The position numbers and the translations under genes are program-made. A stretch of 64,000 nucleotides of DNA from Saccharothrix sp. S26 (GTDB lineage: Bacteria > Actinomycetota > Actinomycetes > Mycobacteriales > Pseudonocardiaceae). The notes beneath the pieces were generated by a model that was not told where the DNA came from, made no database searches, and saw only the letters and a list, made by a program, of their open reading frames with translations. The stretch is from NCBI RefSeq assembly GCF_021390395.1, contig NZ_JAJUWT010000008.1, positions 248,001 through 312,000 of the forward strand, in the 5' to 3' direction. This document shows positions 18,006 through 26,818 of this stretch, one piece after another (position 1 is the stretch's first letter; each line of letters begins with the position of its first letter).

Positions 18006-19013
18006 GTGACAACCACACACGACCCGGAGACACGGTCCGGAGCTGCTGTGCCGACCCGGGAGCGCCGCCACCCGCACCGCGCCTCCAAGCGAAGGGTCAC
18101 GGCCTCCGGATTCGACCTGCGGGTCTCGCCTTACCTCTACATCGCGCCGTTCTTCATCCTGTTCTTCCTGTTCGGGCTCGCGCCGATGTTCTACACCGGC
18201 TGGGTCGCCCTGCACGAGTGGCACCCCATCGGCGGGCAGGGCGACTTCGTCGGCCTGGCCAACTTCACCGCGGTCCTCGGCCAGGGCATGTTCTGGAAAT
18301 CGGTGTTCAACACCCTGTCGATCTTCGTGTTCACCGCGGCCCCGCAGCTGATCGCGGCGATCTTCATCGCGGCGGTGCTGGACGCGAACCTGCGGGCCGG
18401 GACGTTCTGGCGCATGGCCGTCCTGCTGCCCTACGTCGCCGCCCCGGTGGCGGTGGCGATCATCTTCTCCAACCTGTTCGGCAACCAGTTCGGGCTCGTC
18501 AACAACCTCCTCGCCACCGTCGGCCTGCCGCAAGTCCAGTGGACCGGCTCCTCGATCGCCAGCCACATCGCGATCTCCACGATGGTCTCCTTCCGCTGGA
18601 CCGGCTACAACGCGCTCATCCTGCTCGCCGGCATGCAGGCGATCCCCCGCGACCTGTACGAGTCGGCGAGCATCGACGGCGCGAACCGGGTGCGCCGCTT
18701 CTTCTCCGTGACCATCCCGATGCTGCGCCCGACACTCATCTTCGTCATCATCACCACCACCATCGGCAACCTGCAGATCTTCGACGAAGCCCGCATGTTC
18801 GGGGGCGCCGGCGGCAACGGACCCGTCGGCGGCGCAGACGGCCAGTGGAAGACGATCACGCTCTACCTGTGGGAAGTCGGCTGGCGCCAGGCCAACCTCG
18901 GCCGCTCCGCCGCGATCGCCTGGCTCCTGCTGCTCCTGATCGTCCTCATCGGTCTGATCAACTTCTTGGCCGTCCGGAGGATCGCCTCCTCGGAGAACGG
19001 AGGCAAGCGATGA
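18006..19013 (+). CDS. ABC sugar transporter permease 1
   Basis: A 335-residue MalF/UgpA-type inner-membrane permease with about six transmembrane helices starting at YLYIAPFFILFFLFGLAP. The EAA loop that docks the ATPase is ESASIDGANRVRRFFSVTIPML. A GTG start at 18006 is supported by AAAGGAA seven to eight bases upstream. It follows the binding protein by 65 bases, and its stop overlaps the next gene as ATGA. Confidence 0.92.
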   Translation: MTTTHDPETRSGAAVPTRERRHPHRASKRRVTASGFDLRVSPYLYIAPFFILFFLFGLAPMFYTGWVALHEWHPIGGQGDFVGLANFTAVLGQGMFWKSVFNTLSIFVFTAAPQLIAAIFIAAVLDANLRAGTFWRMAVLLPYVAAPVAVAIIFSNLFGNQFGLVNNLLATVGLPQVQWTGSSIASHIAISTMVSFRWTGYNALILLAGMQAIPRDLYESASIDGANRVRRFFSVTIPMLRPTLIFVIITTTIGNLQIFDEARMFGGAGGNGPVGGADGQWKTITLYLWEVGWRQANLGRSAAIAWLLLLLIVLIGLINFLAVRRIASSENGGKR

Positions 19014-19903
19014 CCACGACGCTCGAACCCGCGCCCGGACGTGCGACGTCGCGCCCCGGCAAGCGCCGCCAGAACTCCGGCGACGCCCGCCGCCCCGGCT
19101 GGGCCACCTACGTGACGCTCATGATCGTCGCGGCAGTCGGCGCGTTCCCGTTCTACTGGACCATCGTGGTCGGCAGCTGGACCAACGACGTCATCTACTC
19201 CGACCAGCTCACCCTCACCGTCGGACCCAACCTGATCGACTCGGTCCACCGAGTCCTCACCGCCGACATCAACCTCGTCGCCGCCACCCTGAACTCGCTG
19301 TTCGTCTCGACGACGACCGCGCTCGCCGTCGTCCTGTTCTCCACCCTGGCGGGATTCTCCTTCGCGAAACTCCGGTTCCGCGGCTCCAACGCCCTGCTGG
19401 TCGCGGTCATCGCCACCATGGCCGTCCCCGCCCAGATCGGCGTCGTCCCCCTCTACCTGGTCATGAACCACCTCAACCTGCGCGGCACCCTCCTGGCGGT
19501 CATCCTGCCCGGCCTCGTCACCGCGTTCGGCGTGTTCTGGATGACCCAGTTCCTGCGCGGGGCGCTGCCCGACGAACTCATCGACGCCGCCCGCATCGAC
19601 GGCGCCTCGCTGATCAAGACGTTCTGGCACGTCGCACTACCGGCCGCCCGCCCGGCCGCGGCGATGCTCTTCCTCTTCACCTTCGTCGGCAGCTGGACCA
19701 ACTTCTTCTGGCCCTACATCATCCTCGACAGCAAGAGCGCCACCCTGCCCGTCGCCCTCCAAGGGCTCCAATCGCAGTACTACACCGACTACCCGCTCAT
19801 CCTCACCGGAGCACTGCTGTCCACCGTCCCCCTGTTCGTCCTGTTCGTGTTCGCGGGCAGGCAACTGGTCGCGGGCATCATGGCCGGAGCCGTCAAAGGC
19901 TGA
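19010..19903 (+). CDS. ABC sugar transporter permease 2
   Basis: A 297-residue MalG-type permease with about six transmembrane helices and the EAA loop DAARIDGASLIKTFWHVALP. GGAGG lies six bases before the ATG, which overlaps the previous stop. No ATP-binding subunit follows; in actinomycetes such operons are normally energised by a shared MsiK-type ATPase encoded elsewhere (established pattern, not seen here). Confidence 0.92.
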   Translation: MTTTLEPAPGRATSRPGKRRQNSGDARRPGWATYVTLMIVAAVGAFPFYWTIVVGSWTNDVIYSDQLTLTVGPNLIDSVHRVLTADINLVAATLNSLFVSTTTALAVVLFSTLAGFSFAKLRFRGSNALLVAVIATMAVPAQIGVVPLYLVMNHLNLRGTLLAVILPGLVTAFGVFWMTQFLRGALPDELIDAARIDGASLIKTFWHVALPAARPAAAMLFLFTFVGSWTNFFWPYIILDSKSATLPVALQGLQSQYYTDYPLILTGALLSTVPLFVLFVFAGRQLVAGIMAGAVKG

Positions 19904-20054
19904 CTTGTCCCACCACCTCGCCGCCGACGCCGTGGTGAGCACCCTCGTCACCGACAGCCCGCAGGTCGGCCGGATCAGGGCAGTCGTTGCGCGGCCGGTT
20001 GATGGCCGGTGCTCAAGGAGTGCGGAAGGACATGTTCATGCATGTCCCACATCC

Positions 20055-20326
20055 CTGCGGTACCGCGGCGGGACGTGGGAAATTGCGCGGCTGCCGTTCA
20101 AGCGGGGTGGCGACATGCCGGGTCGCGGCATCGGTGAACGCCTGGTCGTCGACCCGAACGACACAGGGTGTTCTACCTCGCCGCGCCGAGCGGTCGTGGC
20201 CTGTGGCGCAGCACGGACTGCGGCGCCACATGGGCGCAGCTCACGAGTCTGCCCAACGCGGGCAAGTACCGCTCGAGCGACGGTGGCGCGAGCTGGACGC
20301 GTGTAGCCGTGCTACCTGGAGGGCAG
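20055..20326 (+). pseudogene. GH74 xyloglucanase remnant
   Basis: Two adjacent frames each read GH74 sequence. The first (20055-~20163) reads LPFKRGGDMPGRGIGERL then VVDPND. The second (from 20168) continues FYLAAPSGRGLWRSTDCGATW and LTSLPNAG. GH74 propellers carry exactly this order, including the GLWRSTD Asp-box. A further jump leads to a separate Asp-box, YRSSDGGASWTRV, and then homology stops. So the remnant has one frameshift and at least one internal deletion, and lacks both ends. It shows the island once also degraded xyloglucan. Confidence 0.75.
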
Positions 20327-20401
20327 CGGCCCGTTGGCGTGCTCGTGCAGACCCGTGACGTCGCTGAGCCGGAGCGGGTGGGCGAAGCTCGGGCCGGTCA
20401 C
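20303..20401 (-). pseudogene. 5' stump of glycosyltransferase-partner gene
   Basis: A GTG overlapping the glycosyltransferase stop (GTGA) opens a frame reading HPLRLSDVTGLHEHANGPLP and then SR, an amber stop, HGY. This matches the start of the glycosidase-like protein that commonly follows such glycosyltransferases in actinobacteria (typical ...LFEHA...HGYCTDD). Homology ends at HGY, where the GH74 remnant begins on the other strand. Only 29 codons remain before the stop, so the gene is dead. Confidence 0.6.
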
Positions 20402-21531
20402 GTGGTCACGACGACGCGGGCGGCTAGGAGGCTTTCCGCCAGGTCGCGGTACCGGTTGGCGACCGCGGTCCAGCTCGGCGCGGGGGCGAGGCCCGCCGCG
20501 CGGTCGCTCATCCCGGCCGCGAGTCCCGGTTCGGTCAGCACCCGCCGCAACGCTGCGGCGATGGCGGCCGGATCGCGGTGGGGCAGCAGCAGACCCGCAC
20601 CGTCCGCCAGCAGTTCGACGGCGTGCGGGAACCCGGTCGCGACCACCGGCTTGCCGGCGGCCAGGGCTTCGACGAGCACGCTGGAGGTGACCTTCTCGGA
20701 CGGGTCGTAGGGCAGCAGGACGACATCAGCCTGACCGACCAGCTCCGCCAGCGCGTCCACCTCGCGGTGGGCCGGGTCGAACTCGATGAGGTCCGCGACT
20801 CCGCAAGCGATGGCGCGGTTGCGCAGGTTCCTGCGGTAGTCCTCACCCTCGTGCGCCAACACATCGGGATGGGTCGGACCCGCCACCAGGTAACGCGGCC
20901 TCAGGTCGCGCAGCGCACCCAGCGCGGAGATGGCCCACTCGATGCCCTTGCCCCGCCGCAGCAGGCCCCAGGTGAGGATCAGCGGTCTGTCGGTGGACGG
21001 TTCGCGGGCGGGCGACTCGACGGGGAGCGCACCGTGCGGGATCACGACGACCTCATCGGGCCGCTCGACGGTGTAGCCGTCCACGAGTCGCCGGCGTGCG
21101 TCCTCGGACGTGGTCACCACCGCGTGGGCGCGCCCGACGACCTGGTCGAGCACCTGCCGCTGGCCGGGCGTGGGCGCGGTGAGCACGGTGTGCAGCACGA
21201 CGACCACGGGCACCCTCAGTTGCGTGAGCACGCGGAGCACGTCCTCGCCGTCGTGACCGGCGCAGATCCCGTACTCTTGCTGCACCACGACCACGTCGCA
21301 GTCGTTGAGGACCTCGGCCGCGGCTTCGGCCGCACCGGGAACCATCAGGTGCCTCACCACCGTTCCCTCGGCGACCGCGGGTTCGTCGTCCGGTCCCGCG
21401 AGGACGCGGACCACCCGGCCCTCGGCACCCGGCGTCGCCGCGGTGAGGTGGTGCGGCAGGGCGGCGGTGAACGTGGCCACTCCGCGTCGGGTGGGCGGGT
21501 TCGTGCTCAGAAAGCCGTAGGTGCGGGACAT
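20398..21531 (-). CDS. GT4-family glycosyltransferase
   Basis: A 377-residue GT-B glycosyltransferase of family 4. The N-terminal lobe has the glycine-poor acceptor side with VVVQQEYGIC. The C-terminal lobe has the usual ILTWGLLRRGKGIEWAI, LAELVGQADVVLLPY and VLVEALAAGKPVVATGFPHAVELL, containing the E-x7-E-like nucleotide-sugar motif. GAAGGG lies six bases before the ATG. Substrates cannot be told from sequence. Its downstream partner is truncated at the GH74 junction, so its original pathway may be incomplete. Confidence 0.88.
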   Translation of the reverse strand: MSRTYGFLSTNPPTRRGVATFTAALPHHLTAATPGAEGRVVRVLAGPDDEPAVAEGTVVRHLMVPGAAEAAAEVLNDCDVVVVQQEYGICAGHDGEDVLRVLTQLRVPVVVVLHTVLTAPTPGQRQVLDQVVGRAHAVVTTSEDARRRLVDGYTVERPDEVVVIPHGALPVESPAREPSTDRPLILTWGLLRRGKGIEWAISALGALRDLRPRYLVAGPTHPDVLAHEGEDYRRNLRNRAIACGVADLIEFDPAHREVDALAELVGQADVVLLPYDPSEKVTSSVLVEALAAGKPVVATGFPHAVELLADGAGLLLPHRDPAAIAAALRRVLTEPGLAAGMSDRAAGLAPAPSWTAVANRYRDLAESLLAARVVVTT

Positions 21532-21607
21532 GCAAGCCCTTCGAGCCGGGTGGGACGCGGGCCGTGCCCGCCGACGGGACCGCGCCGTGCGGAGTGGCCG
21601 GGACCTG

Positions 21608-21763
21608 TCAGCGGACCCTCTCCGGGATGCGGTCCAGCGCGTGCAGGACGTGCACGGCGAGACCTCGTGCGTCCGTCCGGCTGAGGTCGGAGTGCGCTGA
21701 CAGCGCTTCCTGCACCAGCTCGACCCTGCGCTCGTACAGGGACAGGTGGGTCGGTGTCGTCAT
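21608..21763 (-). CDS. Small DUF6307-like protein
   Basis: A 51-residue protein beginning MTTPTHLSLYERRVELVQEAL and ending LAVHVLHALDRIPERVR. The charged helical pattern and ending match the small actinobacterial DUF6307 family as I recall it. Its ATG overlaps the DUF5994 stop (ATGA on the minus strand), so the two are translationally coupled. Function unknown. Confidence 0.7.
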   Translation of the reverse strand: MTTPTHLSLYERRVELVQEALSAHSDLSRTDARGLAVHVLHALDRIPERVR

Positions 21764-22317
21764 GAGGTGCGCCTGCTCGTCTGCTCGGGGACCCGGCCGC
21801 CGTCCGCTTCCCAGCCCAGGAGTGCGATGTGGGCCAGGTCGGTCGTCTGCCGTGTCGGTGTGGTCGGGCCTGACCCCGCGGTGAGCAGGTCCTGCACGGT
21901 TTGGACGTTGTCGCGATCAGCCGCGAGCGCCATGGTGTGGTGGGCGGTGGCCTGGTCGGTGTCCGCCGGCACGACGAGCAGCGTGAGGCGGTGCCCGTCC
22001 GCTGCGACCAGGTCGACGGTGTGGGCAGGCCGCGAGTTGAACCCGTCGAGCCGGACCTGGCCGCCGTCCGCGGGGGCGCGGCGGGGCGCGGTGCTCCACT
22101 CGGGGAGGTTGTAGCTCACCCGCATGACGTGGCCCAGCCGAACCGCCAACCCCGCGAGCAACGCGGGCAGCTCGGTGACGAGGTCCCGGGAGCGCGGCCA
22201 CCAGGCGCCGTCGACGTGCCCCGTGGTGGTGAGGGACTTCGGCCGCAGCCGCAGTCGCCGGGGTTGCGCGAGCTGCTCGGTGACCGCGGTGGTGGGGAAG
22301 TGGGGTGCCGACGTCAT
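21760..22317 (-). CDS. DUF5994 family protein
   Basis: A 185-residue soluble protein of unknown function. Family hallmarks are HVDGAWWPRSRDLVTELPALL, RVSYNLPEW and the terminal stretch on dehydration-type small actinobacterial proteins (RLTLLVVPADTD). GGGAG lies six to seven bases before the ATG at 22317; an earlier in-frame start is unsupported. A paralogue is at 30976-31491, and both head a two-gene operon with a 51-codon ORF. Such genes often sit in stress loci (inference). Confidence 0.82.
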   Translation of the reverse strand: MTSAPHFPTTAVTEQLAQPRRLRLRPKSLTTTGHVDGAWWPRSRDLVTELPALLAGLAVRLGHVMRVSYNLPEWSTAPRRAPADGGQVRLDGFNSRPAHTVDLVAADGHRLTLLVVPADTDQATAHHTMALAADRDNVQTVQDLLTAGSGPTTPTRQTTDLAHIALLGWEADGGRVPEQTSRRTS

Positions 22318-22829
22318 GTCGGACTCCCGTCTCCGGCCGAGAAAGAACCGGTTTCTTTTTTCACCGAGTACGACATGGGCTTGACCGCCCACGTGCGGGG
22401 TGTTCTCGACAACGTGATCCTACACCTGTTCGGGCATGATCGACCGAATAGCGCCGGTCGCGGTTGAAGAATAACCGGAAATCGCCGGCGACGACCGTCC
22501 CTCCGGTTCGTCCACTTCGGTCACGACGCCGCCGGTCCGCGACCCGATCCGCACGGCTGGGGAACGAAGCCGGCCGCGGCGGCGTTGTACCGGGTGTTCG
22601 CCACGCCCGTGCTCCTACCAGCTGACGTTCGCTGACGGAGACACCAGGCCGGTGCCCTCTACCGCGACCGGTCGAGGGCACCGGTGCCACCACGCCGGTT
22701 TGCCGGGACCGCGCCACGGGTACCCGGCCCGCGTGATCCGGCGGTTGCCTGTCGGTGCCCGCCAAACCCCACACCGATCGCCCCGGACCCCGGCGACGGA
22801 GAACGATTGCCGTTGCCGGAGGTATGAAG
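22318..22829. other. Divergent intergenic region with SigB-like promoter
   Basis: About 510 bases without a supported gene, between divergent DUF5994 and desaturase genes. GTTT (22698-22701), a 16-bp spacer and GGGTAC (22718-22723) match the general SigB-type actinobacterial promoter and point toward the desaturase. An inverted repeat around 22653-22684 (GGTGCCCTC ... GAGGGCACC) may fold in the DNA or transcript. Confidence 0.5.
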
Positions 22830-23786
22830 ATGAGCGCTGAAGTCCGATCGGAAGTCCCGCGAGCAGATACCGCGCCGCAGCCCATGCTGGCCGGGGTGAA
22901 GTCGCCGTCGGAGATGTTCCTGGTCAAGTTGTTCGCGGTGATCCCGGCGCTGGCGCTCGCCGCGGCGGTTCCGCTGGCGTGGGGCTGGGGTCTGGGTTGG
23001 GTCGACATCGGCCTCGCCGTCTTCTTCTACACCCTCACCTGCCTCGGGGTGACGATCGGGTTCCACCGCTATTTCACCCACGGCGCGTTCAGGGCGACCC
23101 GCGGACTGCGGATCGCGCTCGCGGTGGTCGGCAGCATGGCCATGCAGGGACCGGTCATCGGTTGGGTCGCCGACCACCGCCGGCACCACGCCTACGCCGA
23201 CCGCGAGGGCGACCCCCACTCCCCGTGGCTCTTCGGGACGTCGGCGAGCGCGCTGGCCAAGGGTTTCTGGCACGCCCACATGGGCTGGCTGTTCCAGCGG
23301 GAGCTGACGAACGCCGCCCGCTTCGCCCCCGACCTGCTCGCCGACGAGGACATGCAGCGCGTCAACCGCTGGTTCCCCGCGCTGACCGTGGTGACGCTGC
23401 TCGCGCCCGGGATCGCCGGGGGCCTCATCACGTGGAGCTGGTGGGGCGCGCTGACCGGGTTCTTCTGGGCCGGCCTGGTGCGCGTCGCCGTGCTGCACCA
23501 CGTCACGTGGTCGGTCAACTCGATCTGCCACATGATCGGTGACCGCCCCTTCACCTCGCGCGACAAGTCCGCCAACTTCTGGCCGCTGGCGATCCTGTCG
23601 ATGGGCGAGTCGTGGCACAACTCCCACCACGCCGACCCCACCTGCGCCCGCCACGGCGTGCGCCGCGGCCAGATCGACATCTCCGCGCGGCTGATCCGGG
23701 TCTTCGAGGTGTTCGGCTGGGCCACCCACGTCCGCTGGCCACGACCGGAGCGGCTGGCCCGGACCCTCAAGTCCACCGGCTCCTGA
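22830..23786 (+). CDS. Acyl-CoA delta-9-type fatty acid desaturase
   Basis: A 318-residue integral membrane di-iron desaturase that introduces a double bond into long-chain acyl-CoA. The three histidine boxes are intact: HRYFTH (residues 79-84), HRRHH (116-120) and HNSHH (about residue 270). Hydrophobic segments surround them. The second of two close ATGs (22830) is chosen because GGAGG lies seven bases upstream; it is only one base from the first. A SigB-like promoter upstream suggests induction by cold or osmotic stress. Confidence 0.93.
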   Translation: MSAEVRSEVPRADTAPQPMLAGVKSPSEMFLVKLFAVIPALALAAAVPLAWGWGLGWVDIGLAVFFYTLTCLGVTIGFHRYFTHGAFRATRGLRIALAVVGSMAMQGPVIGWVADHRRHHAYADREGDPHSPWLFGTSASALAKGFWHAHMGWLFQRELTNAARFAPDLLADEDMQRVNRWFPALTVVTLLAPGIAGGLITWSWWGALTGFFWAGLVRVAVLHHVTWSVNSICHMIGDRPFTSRDKSANFWPLAILSMGESWHNSHHADPTCARHGVRRGQIDISARLIRVFEVFGWATHVRWPRPERLARTLKSTGS

Positions 23787-23855
23787 CAACCGCGGTGCGG
23801 TGCGGACGGGTCCCCCGGCCGACGCCGACCGCACTCCACGAAGGATGGACAGCGC

Positions 23856-24239
23856 ATGCATGACGCCCCTGAAGGCGGAACGGTCATCGTCGAGCGCTTG
23901 AAGCTCGCGACCGGTTTCCTCGCGTCCGAGCACGACTGGGTCTCGGGACACCTGGCCGCCCTCGGGTCGCGGTTGCGGTCGTTCCGGGCCGATCAGCTGG
24001 ACTTGGAGATCAGCGTGAAGGACCGCCAGGGTGTCGAGCAGCGGGTCACCTTGGAGTGCTGGATCAACCGGAGCCCCCGCCTGCACCTCGTCGCCACGTC
24101 CTCGAAGCGGGACTTGCCCGCGGCGCTGAGCGAGGTCCGCGACGAGCTGATCCGACAGGTCGACGAGGCCAAGACGCGCACCGAACCGCGCAACAACCGC
24201 ACGCTGAGGTCGGTGCCCACGCTGCCCGAGCACGACTAG
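23856..24239 (+). CDS. HPF/RaiA-like ribosome-associated protein
   Basis: A 127-residue protein whose middle resembles the beta-alpha-beta fold of hibernation-promoting factor: LDLEISVKDRQG then VTLECWI, and LPAALSEVRDELIRQVDEAKTRTEPRNNR as a C-terminal helix rich in basic residues. The conserved TEPRNNR ending occurs in actinobacterial HPF-like proteins as I recall them. AAGGA lies ten bases before the ATG. It follows the desaturase by 69 bases in the same direction, so they may be one stress operon. Assignment is by pattern only. Confidence 0.55.
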   Translation: MHDAPEGGTVIVERLKLATGFLASEHDWVSGHLAALGSRLRSFRADQLDLEISVKDRQGVEQRVTLECWINRSPRLHLVATSSKRDLPAALSEVRDELIRQVDEAKTRTEPRNNRTLRSVPTLPEHD

Positions 24240-24250
24240 CACGGAAGCGG

Positions 24251-25120
24251 TCAGCCGGTGCAGTCGGGTACTGCGGGAGTGCTGCCGACGCAGTTGTTGG
24301 GCGTGTTGGCGGTGATGGGGGAGTCGGTGGTGGTCATGGTGCCGCCCTGGCGGTAGACGCCGCCGGACTGGCCGAGGGCCGACAGCGCGTGGTTGTCGGT
24401 CACGGCGGTCTGCGTGAGGGTGGTGGCGGTGGAGCGGATCGCGGAGATGCCGCCGCCGCGGCCGGCGCTGTTGCCGGTGATGGACAGCGGGCTGCCGGTC
24501 ACGCCGGTGACGGTGAGGGTGCCGCGCAGGCCGTTGTAGAGGCCGCCGCCCTCGCCGAGCAGGGTGGTGTTGCCGGACACCGGGCTGTTGGTCAACGTCG
24601 CCGCGGGGGCGGTGCCCGACGGCGTGTCGGCGTTGGCGAGGCCGCCGCCGTTGCCCGAGGCGGTGTTGCCGGTCAGCGTGCTGCCGGTGAGGGTGACCGC
24701 ACCGCGGTTGAGGATGCCGCCGCCGTGGCCGACGACGTTGCCGCGGGTGAACGCGACGCCGGTGGTGAGGGTGAGGCTGCCGGTCGGGCCGACCTCGGCG
24801 ATCCGGAACATCCCCAGGCCCAGCGGGGCAGCGTTGGTGACGGTGGCGGGGCCGACCATCTCGATCGGGGTGGTGATCACCGGTAGCGCGTTGGACGCGC
24901 CACCGCGCGCCGCGGTCATGCCGTAGGTGCAACCGCCCGCCAGGACGAGGGTGTCGGCGGTGGTGGTGGAGTTGGCCAGGTTCACTGCCGCGACGAGGGC
25001 GTTCTCGCCGCACGCCACCGGAATGGTGATGGCCTGCGCCGCCGGCGTGACGGTGATCAGCCCTCCGGTCATGAGGGTGGCGCCGAGCAAGGTTTCGACG
25101 GTGGTGCGGAGGTGTCGCAT
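24251..25120 (-). CDS. Secreted beta-helix repeat protein
   Basis: A 289-residue exported protein. An N-terminal signal peptide (to AAQA, about residue 30) precedes repeats of the form G-GGG-I/L-N-G-x-L-T-x-T/S-x-S-x-x-TGNT, which typify right-handed parallel beta-helices such as polymorphic-membrane-protein or pectate-lyase-like adhesins. The repeat GNGGGLANA, GEGGGLYNG and GRGGGISAI are clear. No catalytic residues can be recognised, and no cell-wall anchor is seen. Two cysteines near each end may close the helix. It may act on the cell surface or in the matrix (inference). Confidence 0.75.
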   Translation of the reverse strand: MRHLRTTVETLLGATLMTGGLITVTPAAQAITIPVACGENALVAAVNLANSTTTADTLVLAGGCTYGMTAARGGASNALPVITTPIEMVGPATVTNAAPLGLGMFRIAEVGPTGSLTLTTGVAFTRGNVVGHGGGILNRGAVTLTGSTLTGNTASGNGGGLANADTPSGTAPAATLTNSPVSGNTTLLGEGGGLYNGLRGTLTVTGVTGSPLSITGNSAGRGGGISAIRSTATTLTQTAVTDNHALSALGQSGGVYRQGGTMTTTDSPITANTPNNCVGSTPAVPDCTG

Positions 25121-25403
25121 GGGACTTCATTTCCTGGAACAGGATCGAGGGTGACCTGCGTGGCGTGGCGGAGCCGATGCGTCCGGACTGCCGGGCACCA
25201 TCACGATTCGAGTGGCTGGTGCTCTCGCGCCCCGTGCAAAACCCCGGATCGCCAAATACCTCTGCGGTCAATGCGAGAGGTGTTTCGCCACCGGGGTCCG
25301 GGGTAACGGTGCCCAATCTACGCCATCGGCCGAACGGGCGACTCCTCGTTCACTCGAATGGGCGGCGACGTCGTGGCGCGCCGACGGGAACCGGCCCGCC
25401 GGC

Positions 25404-26414
25404 TCACGTCGCCACCGCTCCCCGGGCGGATGAGGCGGGGCGGAAGGCTCGGATCCGCTCCACCAGCGCGTGTGCGCCGGGATGGCCGCGGCGGCGTGCC
25501 GCCTCGTCGCGCAGCGGGCGCAGCCGCTCGACCGCTCGGGTCGAGGTCAGCACCTCGCACCGGTCGACCGCTTCGTTGCCCAGCTCGACCGCCGCGTCCA
25601 CCTGGTCGTCGAGCAGGTGGCAGATCGCGAAGGAGATGAGGCTGAACGCCCGACTGCGCGCCATCCCGGGCCCGTAGCCGTTGACGGCGGTCGACAGCAC
25701 GGCCGCCGCGAACCCGGCGTACCGCGGGTCCGCGGTCCGGGCCAGTTCGGTGTAGACGACACCGGTGATCGCGGTGAAGTCGGTGGCGGTGAAGAACGCC
25801 GCCCAGGCGGGCACGGGCTCGTCCGACGCCCGCACGAAGTCGTCCCGGGCGCGGGCCAAGGACATCGCGACATCGTCCGAGCGCCCCATCCGAGCCTGCG
25901 CCCAGGCGCGGTTGGCGAAGATCACCGCTCCCGCCAACGCGGAGCCGGCGGCCGCGGCGGCACCTTCACCGAGCCGGAACTCGGTCATCGCCCGTCCCAA
26001 GTCGTTGTGGTGCAGCGACAACCGCCCGAGCCGGTAGTAGACGTTGGACGCCAGCGACGTGTGGTCACCGCGCGCCGCGACGGTCAGCGCCGTGCGGAAG
26101 TGCCGCGCCGCCGCGTCCGGGAACCCCGTGTCGAAGCAGGACCAGCCCGCGAGGTTGTGCAAGTCGGCCACGGCGGCGTGCAGCGGCCCGGAGACGACGT
26201 CGGCGCCGGGGTGTCCGAGCAGCGCCAGGGCGGACGGCAGGCGGGACACGGCCGCCTCGCGGCAGCGGCCTCCGCCGTGGCGGTGGTCGAGGGCGCGGAG
26301 GACGGCGGTGAACGCCACCACGGAGTCGACGTCGGCCATGACGACCCGTCCCCGCACGTTCCAGGGCCGATCGGGGCCCGAGCCCTCGGCGGGCGTCGTG
26401 CTGTCGGGCTGCAT
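25404..26414 (-). CDS. TPR regulator-like protein lacking an HTH
   Basis: A 336-residue protein of tandem tetratricopeptide-like helices, similar to the C-terminal sensor half of actinobacterial XRE regulators (segments MADVDSVVAFTAVLRALDHRHGGG and AGWSCFDTGFPDAAARHFRTAL). No helix-turn-helix is present: the ATG at 26414, with GGAGG eight bases upstream, starts just before the sensor region, and upstream sequence shows no HTH. It is either a separated half of a regulator or a native TPR adaptor. It sits alone on the minus strand. Confidence 0.7.
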   Translation of the reverse strand: MQPDSTTPAEGSGPDRPWNVRGRVVMADVDSVVAFTAVLRALDHRHGGGRCREAAVSRLPSALALLGHPGADVVSGPLHAAVADLHNLAGWSCFDTGFPDAAARHFRTALTVAARGDHTSLASNVYYRLGRLSLHHNDLGRAMTEFRLGEGAAAAAGSALAGAVIFANRAWAQARMGRSDDVAMSLARARDDFVRASDEPVPAWAAFFTATDFTAITGVVYTELARTADPRYAGFAAAVLSTAVNGYGPGMARSRAFSLISFAICHLLDDQVDAAVELGNEAVDRCEVLTSTRAVERLRPLRDEAARRRGHPGAHALVERIRAFRPASSARGAVAT

Positions 26415-26818
26415 CACAGGAACCTCCGGTGGTCGACGACACGACGGTGGCTCACCGGGGTCCGGAGCGAACGACCAGAACATCCACTGTCCCACAGTTG
26501 TGGTGTGCGGCGGTTGATCGGTGGGCGGTGCGACCGAACGCGCGACCCGGTGATGTGCGTGATCACCCGCAGGACAGCCGGGAACAACCCGCGAACTGCG
26601 GACTCGTTCGCATCCGGGGGAGTGCTTGTCGCAGTCGGGTGGCCGGCGGCGTCGTGCCTTTCGCTGGTCCCGGAGAGACGCGCACGCCGAGCCTTCGAGG
26701 GTGTTGGCCGTCCCGGTGCTCTCGTTCATCGGCACCGGGCACGTGACCCCGGACCCCGGTCATCCGATCACCCCCGCGGGTCCGCGGCATCGGCTCGGAC
26801 CCACCTCACGGGTGAAGA
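26415..26818. other. Intergenic region
   Basis: About 400 bases between divergent genes. I see no supported gene and no remnant of the missing HTH domain here. Confidence 0.4.
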
